From Methanolinea sp. (lineage in GTDB: Archaea > Halobacteriota > Methanomicrobia > Methanomicrobiales > Methanospirillaceae), in contig JANIHI010000013.1 of assembly GCA_024518585.1 (NCBI GenBank), positions 1-64,000 of the forward strand: a stretch of DNA of 64,000 nt, written 5' to 3'. Shown here one piece after another: positions 8,006 through 16,558 of the stretch. Under the pieces are notes generated by a model that did not search any database, was not told where the DNA came from, and was given only the letters and a program-made list of their open reading frames with translations. Numbering within the stretch: position 1 is the stretch's first letter; each line of letters starts with the position of its first letter. The position numbers and the translations under genes are program-made.

Positions 8006-8031
8006 ATAAACTATATGATGCTATATATTAA
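8006..8031 (+). repeat. 26-bp repeat, copy B
   Basis: ATAAAC-T-ATATGATGCTATATA-T-TAA is the inverted partner of 2982-3007 (24 of 26 identical). It sits in the non-coding gap between the recombinase gene and the polynucleotide kinase gene, 5.0 kb from copy A. The TATAT-GATGCT-ATATA centre has the 6-base spacer typical of Xer sites, but the outer arms are only weakly symmetrical. Confidence 0.75.
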
Positions 8032-8212
8032 TTTGGATCTACTTTCCCGCCAAGAACTGATGCTCGATCCCGTTGATAACCCGCCTGGGAAAAAAATCAG
8101 GACAGCAGAATACCATTAAAAGAATAAAAATGAAAACACGAATATCAATTTAAATCGGTTTTATTTTAAATAAGAGGAAATTCTCGGTATTTTTCGCATA
8201 CAAAAATGAGGC

Positions 8213-9382
8213 ATGGACGGGAAAATTGCAATAGAAATAATGCAGTTACCCGTCCAATACCGTGGCATCTCGCTACACTCTTATGGAATGAATGGATATA
8301 TTCTACTTAAAGGAACGTCTTTGCAGATGCCTTCAGAGGATACAACCGGGAAAATGATCCGGGACAGCATGGCGGTGCAGGAAGGGATTTCCGTTCCCCC
8401 GGAATGGGAGACGATCGTCTCCCTCCTGCGCGACCGTGGATCAGGGGTGGTGTATGTCCTGGGGGCTGCTGACCGGGGAAAGACCACTTTCTGCCGCTGG
8501 CTCGTCGCACGCCTCGCCTCTCTCAAAATCACGGGCTTCCTGGACTGTGACATCGGGCAATCAACTCTCGGGCCACCTGCAACAGTGGGACTTGCCCTCT
8601 TCCGGGATACATCCGGGGAACCTCTCGCGACGTACTTCCGGTTCGTGGGAGCCGTTACCCCGAGCGGGCACATGGTGCAGGAGCTTGTCGGTGCATTGCG
8701 GCTCAAGGAGAAGGCAAGGGAAGGGGGGGCATCGTTCCTGGTCATCGACTCCCCCGGCTGGGTCCTGGAACCTGCTGCCCAGGAATTCCACGTCAGGATG
8801 ATCGACCTCCTCCAACCGGACCTCGTTGTCGGCTTCGAGAGGGGCCCCGAGCTCGAAGGTATCCTCGTTAACTTCCGTCGCCACCCCCGCATGACGCTTC
8901 TCGAGTGCAATTGTCCCCCCAAGGTTGTCGAAAGGAAGAGGGACTGGCGACGTCTCTACCGGCACCAGCGGTTCCTGGAATATTTTTCAGGGGCAGTACC
9001 CCAGGCCCGTTTCCTCTCGGGGCTTGGAATCCATGGCCGGATGCCAGAGTCGTTCCGCGAGGAATCGTGGCGGGACCTCCTCATTGCCCTCTGCGACCCT
9101 GAAATGATGGTTGTGACGCTAGGGCTCGTGGACCGGCTCGACCTTGTGACCGGCACGATCTCGTTCCGGGCTCCCCCTCACGATCCCCACCGGGTTGCTA
9201 CAGTCCACGTGGGTTCTCTCCAGGTTGACCTCTCCCATCCGCCGGGGAGGGATAAAAACGGTACCCGGCCTCTCTCATCGCGGCAATCAACTCTTCCCGG
9301 TGAGGATGACCCCGTACCTCCAGCTCGAGTGTCACCCTCATCTGGTGCACGGGGAGACCGGGAACGCTCCTTTCCTGAATGA
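8213..9382 (+). CDS. Clp1/Grc3-type polynucleotide 5'-hydroxyl kinase
   Basis: Archaeal Clp1-family kinases phosphorylate the 5'-OH of RNA or DNA. The P-loop is GAADRGKTTF (84-93), followed by the family DxDxGQ motif in DCDIGQSTLGPP (from 111) and the VIDSPGW segment. A C-terminal beta domain (VTLGLVDRLDLVTGTISFRA, then ATVHVGSLQVDL) ends near residue 345. The remaining ~45 residues are low-complexity and lie antisense to the 3' end of ilvA (9198-9382). That tail may be non-functional read-through. The ATG at 8213 has GAGGC just upstream, but a later in-frame ATG (codon 39 or 48) could be the real start. It stands alone on the plus strand. Confidence 0.85.
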   Translation: MDGKIAIEIMQLPVQYRGISLHSYGMNGYILLKGTSLQMPSEDTTGKMIRDSMAVQEGISVPPEWETIVSLLRDRGSGVVYVLGAADRGKTTFCRWLVARLASLKITGFLDCDIGQSTLGPPATVGLALFRDTSGEPLATYFRFVGAVTPSGHMVQELVGALRLKEKAREGGASFLVIDSPGWVLEPAAQEFHVRMIDLLQPDLVVGFERGPELEGILVNFRRHPRMTLLECNCPPKVVERKRDWRRLYRHQRFLEYFSGAVPQARFLSGLGIHGRMPESFREESWRDLLIALCDPEMMVVTLGLVDRLDLVTGTISFRAPPHDPHRVATVHVGSLQVDLSHPPGRDKNGTRPLSSRQSTLPGEDDPVPPARVSPSSGARGDRERSFPE

Positions 9383-10451
9383 TTTGGCTGATGACACCCC
9401 CTTTGCTTGTGACGATGTCAAGGAGCCCAGGCAGGGATCGCCCCTCCTCTTCGAGGATAACCTGCGCCTGGAGTATCCTGCCACTCGTATAGAGGCCCTT
9501 CTTGAGGATCCTCTCCAGGAGAAAGGTATCGACATTACCCCCGCTGATCACGACCACGACCTTCTCCCCCGGGGCCATCCGTACTTTTCCCTGGAGGATC
9601 CCCGCGAGGGGGGCTGCCCCGGCACCCTCTGCGAGGACCTTCTTCCGCTCGAGGAGCTGGAGAATGGCATTGACAATAGCCTCCTCGTCAACGAGGACGA
9701 CCTGGTCAACAAGGTCACGGACGATAGGGAAAGTGATATCCCCGATCCTCTTGACCCTGATCCCGTCGGCAACGGTCGGAGCGGCATCGACTATGACGGG
9801 AAATCCGGCCGCCAGTGCCTCGACGGCCGACGGACATGCCTCTGACTGGACGCCGGTTATGGAGATGCCCGGTTTCAACCCCCGCAAAGCGATAGCAATA
9901 CCGGAAATGAGGCCTCCTCCCCCGACCGGGACAACAACGTGCTGCACATCAGGCAGGTCACGGAGGATCTCAAGGCCTATCGTTCCCTGGCCGGCAATGA
10001 CGAGGTCATCGTCGTAGGGGTGAATGAATGTCATCCCCTCGTCGACCGCAATCTTCTTCGCTATCTCGATACTCTCTTCCAGGCTCTCTCCCCGGAGGAT
10101 GACCCGTGCCCCATACCCGGTTGTCGCCTCCTGCTTGCTGAGGGAGACCCACCGCGGCATAACGATGGTGGCAGGGACCCCTGCCAGGGACGCGGCAACC
10201 GCGACACCCTGGGCATGGTTTCCGGCCGATGCTGCAACCACACCGCCCTCTCCGATATCGGTTCTCCGCGAGATTATCCGGCAGGTCGCACCCCTGACCT
10301 TGAACGACCCTGCCTTTTGCATGCATTCAAGCTTGAGGTAGACCTCTGCTCCCGTTGCAGAAGAAAAGGTCGGCGAATGGACAAGGGGGGTATCTATCAC
10401 CTTTCCCTCGAGGAGACTGGCTGCAGCCCGGATATCCGCAAGAGTTACCAT
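9198..10451 (-). CDS. ilvA: Threonine dehydratase (threonine ammonia-lyase) with ACT-like C-terminus
   Basis: This PLP enzyme deaminates threonine to 2-oxobutyrate, which can feed isoleucine synthesis. K51 in GSFKVRGA is the Schiff-base lysine. SAGNHAQGVA binds substrate and the glycine loop VPVGGGGLISG binds the cofactor phosphate. A C-terminal ACT-type regulatory domain (about 330-400, with MRVTLELEVRG) follows. The frame opens 25 codons upstream, but ATG 10451 (MVTLADIRAA) matches the family start. The T/A-rich TAAAAGTTAAATT about 25-30 bases before it fits a leaderless promoter. The 3' end overlaps the convergent kinase gene by 185 bases. The C-terminal 16 residues after FYP are extra. 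Confidence 0.92.
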   Translation of the reverse strand: MVTLADIRAAASLLEGKVIDTPLVHSPTFSSATGAEVYLKLECMQKAGSFKVRGATCRIISRRTDIGEGGVVAASAGNHAQGVAVAASLAGVPATIVMPRWVSLSKQEATTGYGARVILRGESLEESIEIAKKIAVDEGMTFIHPYDDDLVIAGQGTIGLEILRDLPDVQHVVVPVGGGGLISGIAIALRGLKPGISITGVQSEACPSAVEALAAGFPVIVDAAPTVADGIRVKRIGDITFPIVRDLVDQVVLVDEEAIVNAILQLLERKKVLAEGAGAAPLAGILQGKVRMAPGEKVVVVISGGNVDTFLLERILKKGLYTSGRILQAQVILEEEGRSLPGLLDIVTSKGGVISQIIQERSVPGLPVHQMRVTLELEVRGHPHREELIAAMREAGYRFYPSPADGRGQPGENPRGL

Positions 10452-10546
10452 GGGGAGGTTTTTCCTGGCTGGGAATTTAACTTTTACACCTCTGCATCCG
10501 GAGTTTTTTTGCTCCCGGGAGAGCAAGATAAGTGAGGCCGGTTACC

Positions 10547-11470
10547 ATGCGATACGTGATAACGGGGGGTGCAGGGTTTATCGGGTCTCACCTTGCAGAG
10601 GCCCTCGCCCTTGCCGGACACGAGCTCACGATCATTGATGACCTCTCCCGGGGAAAGATGGAACACATCTGTCCGCTCCTTGCCAGTCCCCGGGTGACAT
10701 TCACGCAAGGGTCAATCCTTGACCTCGAACTCCTGCTCGACGTGTTCCGGGGGGCCGACGGGGTTTTTCACCAGGCCGCGTTTGTCTCTGTCCCGGGCTC
10801 CATCCAGCACCCGCAGGTCAGCCATGACATAACCCTCACCGGCACCCTCAACGTCCTGCTTGCGGCACGGGATACCGGTGTGAGAAAAGTCGTGCACGCT
10901 TCGTCTGCCGCAGTCTACGGCAACCTTCCCCAAAACCCCAAGAGGGAGGATATGCCAACCGACCCCCTCTCTCCCTATGCCGTGGCAAAGCATGGAGGTG
11001 AGGAGTACTGCAGGGTCTTTTCCCTGCTCTATGGGGTCTCGACCATCTCTCTCCGGTACTTCAACGTCTATGGGGCCAGGCAGGACCCCCAGTCAGATTA
11101 CGCAGCAGTTATCCCCCGGTTCATCTCGCGACTCCGCCGGAAGAGAAGTCCCATCATCTACGGGGATGGTACACAGACCAGGGATTTTGTCTATGTCAGG
11201 GATGTCGTTTCGGCGAATATCCGGGCGATGGAGTGCTCGGCAGAAGGCATCTTCAATATCGGTTCCGGAAGGGAGACAAGCGTCAACGAGCTTGCACAGA
11301 TCCTCATGGGCCTGTTCCATTACCAGGGCAAACCGGAATTCGAGGCAGAAAGACCGGGAGAAGTGAAGCGGTCCGTCGCAGACATCTCGCGGGCACGCTC
11401 TTTGCTCGGGTGGGAGCCTGCCTATACCCTCGAAAAGGGTCTCCTGGATACCCTCTCTTCAATGGATTAG
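10547..11470 (+). CDS. NAD-dependent nucleotide-sugar epimerase/dehydratase (GalE-like SDR)
   Basis: An extended short-chain dehydrogenase of 307 residues. The NAD-binding GGAGFIGSH is at 7-15, a serine-rich active-site loop reads HASSAAVYG, and the catalytic pair is Y144 and K148 in SPYAVAKHGGEEY. The closest family pattern is UDP-glucose/UDP-GlcNAc 4-epimerase of the archaeal surface-polysaccharide type. The true substrate is not determined. The ATG at 10547 is used because MRYVITGG begins the Rossmann strand; an ATG 15 bases upstream is the alternative. The neighbouring wecB and the surface-protein genes suggest a role in protein or cell-surface glycosylation. Confidence 0.88.
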   Translation: MRYVITGGAGFIGSHLAEALALAGHELTIIDDLSRGKMEHICPLLASPRVTFTQGSILDLELLLDVFRGADGVFHQAAFVSVPGSIQHPQVSHDITLTGTLNVLLAARDTGVRKVVHASSAAVYGNLPQNPKREDMPTDPLSPYAVAKHGGEEYCRVFSLLYGVSTISLRYFNVYGARQDPQSDYAAVIPRFISRLRRKRSPIIYGDGTQTRDFVYVRDVVSANIRAMECSAEGIFNIGSGRETSVNELAQILMGLFHYQGKPEFEAERPGEVKRSVADISRARSLLGWEPAYTLEKGLLDTLSSMD

Positions 11471-11525
11471 GATTCCCACCCCTGTACCAGAACTATTATC
11501 CAGCCCCCTCATTATTAGTAAACGT

Positions 11526-13184
11526 ATGGATGCGCGAATTCCAATCCTCCTCGTCGTGCTGGTGCTCATTTCCCAGGGGTGTATCACATCACGGGAATCC
11601 CCGGAATCGTTCGGTCCCGGTGCGAATGCAACCCTTGCCCAGGTCACCAGTGCCATCAATGCAGAACTGGAGAGTGTCCGGGACCAGAACGTCGCCAGTG
11701 CAAACCAGCTCTCTCTCGTGGGACTGGCCGGCAGGGATGCCGAAAGAGTACTCACCGAGAAGCTGGAAAAACTGCCCTGGGCCCTCTCGTCGGTCACCAT
11801 CTCGTCAGAAGGGTTTATCGTCGCGGCAGTCCCGGAAAATTACCGGGAAATAGTCGGCAGAGATGTCACTTACCAGGATGCCGTCCAGGAAGCATTTGCG
11901 TCAAAAGCCCCCCGTGTCAGCAAAGTCTTTTTGATGGAAGAGGGATTTGCAGGCATATCCCAGAGCGAACCCGTCTTTGCACCGAACGGGACATACCTTG
12001 GGTACACCGATGTGACGTACCGCCCGGAAGTCCTCATCGGCAGGGCTGTGGACCCGATCATCGCAGGGACACCCTTTGATGTGTGGGTGGTCCAGAAAGA
12101 CGGGAGGATCCTCTATGACACCTCGCCGGAAGAAATCGGGAGGAACCTCTTCTCGGACGCGGCCTACCAATCCCCGGAACTACAGGCTTTCTTCTCGCGG
12201 GTTATTTCTGAACCTTCCGGGAGGGGTGTCTACCAGTTCTGGGACCGGAACTGGGACAGGGTCATTTCCAAGGAGGTTGCGTGGGGAACGGCAGGTATCG
12301 ATGGTGCAGAGTGGCGTGTTGTCCTCACGACAGGCAATGCAAGCCCGATGTCCACGGGGAATGACGGTGCCCGCACCCTGACCAAGGCAGACGCGAGGGA
12401 TCTCGATGCCCTTGTGAAGGAAGCGGTGTCCTTTGCCCGGGAAAAAGGAAAAGACGTTGCACTTTTGGAATTCAATAACCCGGAGGGCCGGTTCGTATCA
12501 GGAGACCGGTACATCTTTGCCTATGACATGAACGGGACCGTCCTTGCGCTGCCTTTCCAGAAGGGACTCATCGGGGAATCACGCCTGGACGTGCAGGACT
12601 CAAACGGCGTGTCCTACATCCGGGCGATGGTGGCCGCTGCCTCCCGCGGGGGTGGACATGTCACCTATGTCTACCCCAACCCTGCGAGGGGGTTCGCCGA
12701 GGAACTGAAGCGGTCATCGGTGTTCCCCGTTGATGGGACCTGGTTTGTCGGGTCGGGTATTTACCTCCCGCACATGGATGCGCGTTTCAGCCGGGATGCA
12801 AAAGATGCCCTCCAGCAAAGGGTCAAAAAAGCCCGCGATTTTGCCCAGGAAAGGGGGCGGGAAGAGGCCCTTTCCGCATTCAATGACCTTTCAGGACCGT
12901 GGGCGGCGGGCAGCGACTACATATTCGCCTATGCCATGGACGGGACAACGCTTGCCCTCCCATTCCAGCCTGAACTCATCGGGACAAACCGGACAGGTTT
13001 CCAGGACCACTATGGTGTTGCGGGAATTGCATGGGAGACCGAGGTCGCCCGGGATGGTGGCGGGTTCGTGTACATCATGTACCCCGACCCAAAGACAGGC
13101 CTTACAGCCCTCAAACTCTGTTACGTTGTCCCCGTGGACAGGGAATGGTTCGTCGGCTCAGGAATATATTCGACGCCGGTGTGA
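11526..13184 (+). CDS. Secreted lipoprotein with tandem cache-type sensor domains
   Basis: Residues 1-19 form a lipoprotein signal (hydrophobic core, then ISQGC with C19 as the probable lipidation site). The first domain (about 35-280) contains the dCache-like WVVQKDGRILYDTSPEEIGR. Two related single-cache repeats follow (about 290-420 and 425-552). Each has a DYIFAYDMNGT/DYIFAYAMDGT motif, an ALPFQxxLIG motif and a WFVGSGIY ending. Cache domains bind small extracellular ligands. There is no transmembrane or signalling output domain, so the protein probably presents ligands to a separate receptor or acts as a surface binding protein. It lies 55 bases after the epimerase gene on the same strand. 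Confidence 0.82.
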   Translation: MDARIPILLVVLVLISQGCITSRESPESFGPGANATLAQVTSAINAELESVRDQNVASANQLSLVGLAGRDAERVLTEKLEKLPWALSSVTISSEGFIVAAVPENYREIVGRDVTYQDAVQEAFASKAPRVSKVFLMEEGFAGISQSEPVFAPNGTYLGYTDVTYRPEVLIGRAVDPIIAGTPFDVWVVQKDGRILYDTSPEEIGRNLFSDAAYQSPELQAFFSRVISEPSGRGVYQFWDRNWDRVISKEVAWGTAGIDGAEWRVVLTTGNASPMSTGNDGARTLTKADARDLDALVKEAVSFAREKGKDVALLEFNNPEGRFVSGDRYIFAYDMNGTVLALPFQKGLIGESRLDVQDSNGVSYIRAMVAAASRGGGHVTYVYPNPARGFAEELKRSSVFPVDGTWFVGSGIYLPHMDARFSRDAKDALQQRVKKARDFAQERGREEALSAFNDLSGPWAAGSDYIFAYAMDGTTLALPFQPELIGTNRTGFQDHYGVAGIAWETEVARDGGGFVYIMYPDPKTGLTALKLCYVVPVDREWFVGSGIYSTPV

Positions 13185-13328
13185 TGGCCACGGTCCTCCA
13201 CACCAGTCTTTTCTTGCGCCCTCCTCCCCCGGACATTGTGATGGCACCCGTGAATCACCGTATTTCAAGGAAAGGATACATGGAGAGAGGAGCGGTCCAT
13301 GAAACAGAACTCCTTTTCCATCGGGAGA

Positions 13329-14444
13329 TCACCGGGTTCTCTTCATCACCAGTGCGACCATGCCTGCCGCGATGGCAGACAGGATAACGAGCGGGGGGAG
13401 TCCGGCCCGTGGCGATGGCGTGGCAAGGGGGGTCGTTGCCGTCCCGGGGGCAGGTGTCAGCAGGGTTGGAGGTAATGACAGCAGAGTCGTTGGCGAGGTC
13501 GGGACAGGCGCAAGCAGGGCATAGATGCCCCCTCCCGCAAGGGGAGCAGTGACATCCCCGGGGGTCGTGACCGAGGGGAGCAGAGTCCAGGTGCCGTTTG
13601 AGAAGAAGGCTACCGTGGCACCATCCCCTGGCATTCCACCGGGATGAGTGAATGCAATCTGACCCTCCGGCCGGAATACGACATCACCAGGAACGAGGGC
13701 ATAGGGGCCGGCAACCACCTGCATGCCTGCCGGGATGCCCGGGGCAGCGACCTTGACGATACTGACGGGGGATCCTGCCGGCACCGTGACCCTGACCAGC
13801 CCGTCAGGAGAAGTGGAGGAGACCGGGGCCGCGGGAGACGACGATGCGGGGGCAGCATCTCCCGTCCCGACAGGGATAGTCCTGTACATGACCTGTGACC
13901 CGTTAACAAGGGCGGCAATCGTGACCGACCCGGACGGCAGGCCATCAACGACAAAGGTGATCTCCGAATCGGATGGTCCCTTCTTGACCCCTGTCACCTG
14001 GAATTGCGTAAATATTGAGCGCGCAGTGGGATCTGTTATCCCTGAAAGGCGGAAGTAATCATAGGTCCCGGCCGTGATATCGTAGGACTTCGTGGTGGTG
14101 AACCGGCCTTCGATTGACTTGCCGGAGATGCTCACGATAGTGTCTTCTTTCTTCACCTCGAGGCGGTTCTGGGATGTTCCGGTCAATGTTGCTGTCATGC
14201 TCCCCTGCGTGAGGGAGAAAGGCATTCCAAAATGGCTCATCTGGAACCAGAACTCAGAATTCGGTGAGACGCCGTATGATGCTTCGACGAGGAGTGAAAA
14301 GTGCGCACCATCCGGCAGGTCACGGATCCTGACATAAACTGGCTGGCCGTTTGCAATTGTCTCCGGGTGGGCAGTGATTAACACGGGTGTGGCCGGGAGG
14401 ACGAGGAACGAGGAGATAAGGAGAGCAAGAAGAATTCGCTTCAT
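13329..14444 (-). CDS. Surface-anchored protein with signal peptide and C-terminal membrane anchor
   Basis: Function unknown. The start at 14444 (MKRILLALLISSFLVLPATP) gives a clear signal peptide and has GGCAGGAG 7-10 bases upstream. Earlier in-frame ATGs would bury the signal. A beta-rich ectodomain (about 25-190) resembles the first half of the PEGA protein at 17910, with IRDLPDGAHFSLLVE matching VIGLPDGSWISMSWE. A Pro/Ser/Thr-rich linker (about 310-345) and a terminal hydrophobic helix ending in MKRTR follow. This is a typical archaeal surface-layer-associated layout. wecB ends 55 bases upstream on the same strand. Confidence 0.7.
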   Translation of the reverse strand: MKRILLALLISSFLVLPATPVLITAHPETIANGQPVYVRIRDLPDGAHFSLLVEASYGVSPNSEFWFQMSHFGMPFSLTQGSMTATLTGTSQNRLEVKKEDTIVSISGKSIEGRFTTTKSYDITAGTYDYFRLSGITDPTARSIFTQFQVTGVKKGPSDSEITFVVDGLPSGSVTIAALVNGSQVMYRTIPVGTGDAAPASSSPAAPVSSTSPDGLVRVTVPAGSPVSIVKVAAPGIPAGMQVVAGPYALVPGDVVFRPEGQIAFTHPGGMPGDGATVAFFSNGTWTLLPSVTTPGDVTAPLAGGGIYALLAPVPTSPTTLLSLPPTLLTPAPGTATTPLATPSPRAGLPPLVILSAIAAGMVALVMKRTR

Positions 14445-14499
14445 GCGGGGGGCTCCTGCCATAGTCTTTGCCATAGAGATCTCTGGAGATGCGGTCCAC

Positions 14500-15609
14500 C
14501 TAAACCTTTGTCTTTTCAAAGGAGGAAATTTCCTCCCCAGTTCGCAGAAGAACCCCCGCTATCCGTTCTGCGGCTCGGCCATCGCCGAAGGGATTTTTCC
14601 AATCACGCCGCTTATCGAGCATTGCGAGCCCCTCTCTGACGATCCTTGCCGGGTCGGTCCCCGCAAGAACATTTGCACCGGCATCGAGGGTCTCGGGCCG
14701 CTCGGTGTTCTCCCGGAGTGTCACGCAGGGAACATGAAGGATGCATGATTCTTCCTGGACACCCCCTGAGTCAGTCAGCACGAGGCGGGCTGAAGACTCG
14801 AGCCGGAGGAACTCGAGGTACCCTATTGGAGGGATGAGGCGGATGCCGTCGGGGACGAGAGAAAATACTTCCATCATCTTTCGTGTTCGCGGGTGGACAG
14901 GAAAGATGACAGGCATCCCTGTCTCTCCCGCCAGTTCCCCCAGGCCTTCCAGTATCCCCTGGAGGTTCCTCTTGTCATCCACGTTTTCTTCCCGGTGGGC
15001 CGTCGCAAGGATGTATCGCCCTTCCCCGATACCTCCTGTTCCAGGAATATTCAGGGGCCTTGCGCGTGCAATGTCAAGGTTCTGGTAAACGGCATCGACG
15101 ATTGTATTTCCCGTGACGAAAATTTTTTCCTCCCCGATTCCCTCTGACAGGAGGTTTTTCCTGGCGACGGGGGTTGGTGCAAAGAGGAAGCGGGAGATGT
15201 GGTCAGCCACGACCCGGTTGATCTCCTCGGGCATTTTCCGGTCAAAAGACCGCAGACCAGCCTCGATGTGAGCGACAGGGATATGGAGTTTGACCGCCGC
15301 AAGCGCCCCGGCAAGGACCGTATTCGTATCCCCCTGCACCAGGACGGCAGATGGGCGGTGAGATTGGAGGATTTCCTCAACCCCGGAGAGGATCCTTGCC
15401 GTCTGCCTGCCATGGGAGCCTGAACCTGCCTCCAGGGCAAATCCCGGTGCCGGCAGCATCAGTTCCTCAAAGAAGACCCGGTCCATTTCGTACGAGTAGT
15501 GCTGGCCGCTGTGGATGACGTGGTAGGGGACGTCCTGGTTCTCAAATGCCCGGATGACGGGACTGCACTTGATGATCTCGGGACGGGTCCCCAGGACGAG
15601 GAAAAACAT
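14500..15609 (-). CDS. wecB: UDP-N-acetylglucosamine 2-epimerase (non-hydrolysing)
   Basis: The enzyme interconverts UDP-GlcNAc and UDP-ManNAc, the precursor of mannosaminuronic acid in archaeal glycans. The 369-residue protein shows the family pattern GTRPEIIKCSPVIRAF at the N-terminus. It also has VQGDTNTVLAGA, HIEAGLRSFDRKMPEEINR, a conserved TAHREENVD and DSGGVQEESCILHVPCVTLR, all diagnostic. The ATG at 15609 (MFFLVLGTRPE) is preferred over one nine codons upstream. It precedes the surface protein gene on the minus strand and, with the epimerase at 10547, suggests local sugar-nucleotide supply for surface glycosylation. Confidence 0.94.
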   Translation of the reverse strand: MFFLVLGTRPEIIKCSPVIRAFENQDVPYHVIHSGQHYSYEMDRVFFEELMLPAPGFALEAGSGSHGRQTARILSGVEEILQSHRPSAVLVQGDTNTVLAGALAAVKLHIPVAHIEAGLRSFDRKMPEEINRVVADHISRFLFAPTPVARKNLLSEGIGEEKIFVTGNTIVDAVYQNLDIARARPLNIPGTGGIGEGRYILATAHREENVDDKRNLQGILEGLGELAGETGMPVIFPVHPRTRKMMEVFSLVPDGIRLIPPIGYLEFLRLESSARLVLTDSGGVQEESCILHVPCVTLRENTERPETLDAGANVLAGTDPARIVREGLAMLDKRRDWKNPFGDGRAAERIAGVLLRTGEEISSFEKTKV

Positions 15610-15719
15610 ACCTGCAGAGGATATGGCAATCCACAATTAAATAGGAGTAGGATTCCCAGGAGTCTCCCGCCCGGAAAAAGGACATGCTGGCCCAGGAGGA
15701 GAGTCCTTCCACGGGCTTT

Positions 15720-16412
15720 TTATGGTCTTTCCCCTTCACCTGGAAGAGTACCCCGTTTTTGCCACAGGATGGCAATGGCACCCCCTAGGAGGACGAGTCC
15801 AACGTAAATATTGTCGAGCCGGTTGTCCCACCCGGTAACGGCACAGGGGGATCCGCCAACGGCACAGAAAAAGGCAAAAAAAGCAGCTAGTGCGAGAACG
15901 GCAAAGAGAGCGGGAGAAAACCTTCTCCCGACCTCCACTCTCCGGAAGAGGCCAGCCCAGAGGAAGAGGAAAGCGATGCCAAAGAGCCATTCTGCCGGCT
16001 GGGAAATATCCCCGAGAATGTACGGGATGAGTGGAGTGCTCTTCGGCGGGGGAAAAGGCCCGTACAAGGGCCAGAACCAGGTCCGTGGTTCATCCCACAG
16101 TGTGTCAAGGACATGGTGAAGGAAAATACCCAGGGCAGCTGCAATCAGGATACCGTCCCCGTACGCCCTGTTGCGGGAATCCATCCAGACAACAACACCT
16201 GCACAGAGAACAAGGGTGACAAAGAGGAGCGTGTGGGAAAATATCCTCCCAAACCCCATTGACCCTGCCAGGAGGAGCCCCAGCGGCTTATCGATCACGT
16301 CAGGAAGGACCGATCCGCAGACGCAGGCGATGGCAAGCCGCCGGTCCTTTCCCCACCACGACAGGAAGATGCCGGCAAGGAGCCCTGCCAGGAGGTGACA
16401 CAGGACATACAT
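15720..16412 (-). CDS. YdjM-like membrane-bound metal-dependent hydrolase family protein
   Basis: A membrane protein of 230 residues with about six hydrophobic helices. The conserved histidine/aspartate pattern is HLLAGLLAG at the N-terminus, GSVLPDVIDKPLG, FSHTLLFV and LGIFLHHVLDTLWDEPRTW. It matches the DUF457/YdjM family annotated as membrane-bound metal-dependent hydrolases, whose activity is unproven. It is monocistronic, 110 bases upstream of wecB on the same strand. Confidence 0.8.
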   Translation of the reverse strand: MYVLCHLLAGLLAGIFLSWWGKDRRLAIACVCGSVLPDVIDKPLGLLLAGSMGFGRIFSHTLLFVTLVLCAGVVVWMDSRNRAYGDGILIAAALGIFLHHVLDTLWDEPRTWFWPLYGPFPPPKSTPLIPYILGDISQPAEWLFGIAFLFLWAGLFRRVEVGRRFSPALFAVLALAAFFAFFCAVGGSPCAVTGWDNRLDNIYVGLVLLGGAIAILWQKRGTLPGEGERP

Positions 16413-16558
16413 GGAGCGGGAGACCTCTTTTTACGGGGGAAAATCTGCACGGGACGGGAGCATGGACGGTAATTTCTGCGTCATGTTTTGCATCTTTGCC
16501 ATCAATACACCTGGTTTTCCACAAGGCATATTTTTTTCAAGCGTTCATTGAGTCTATA

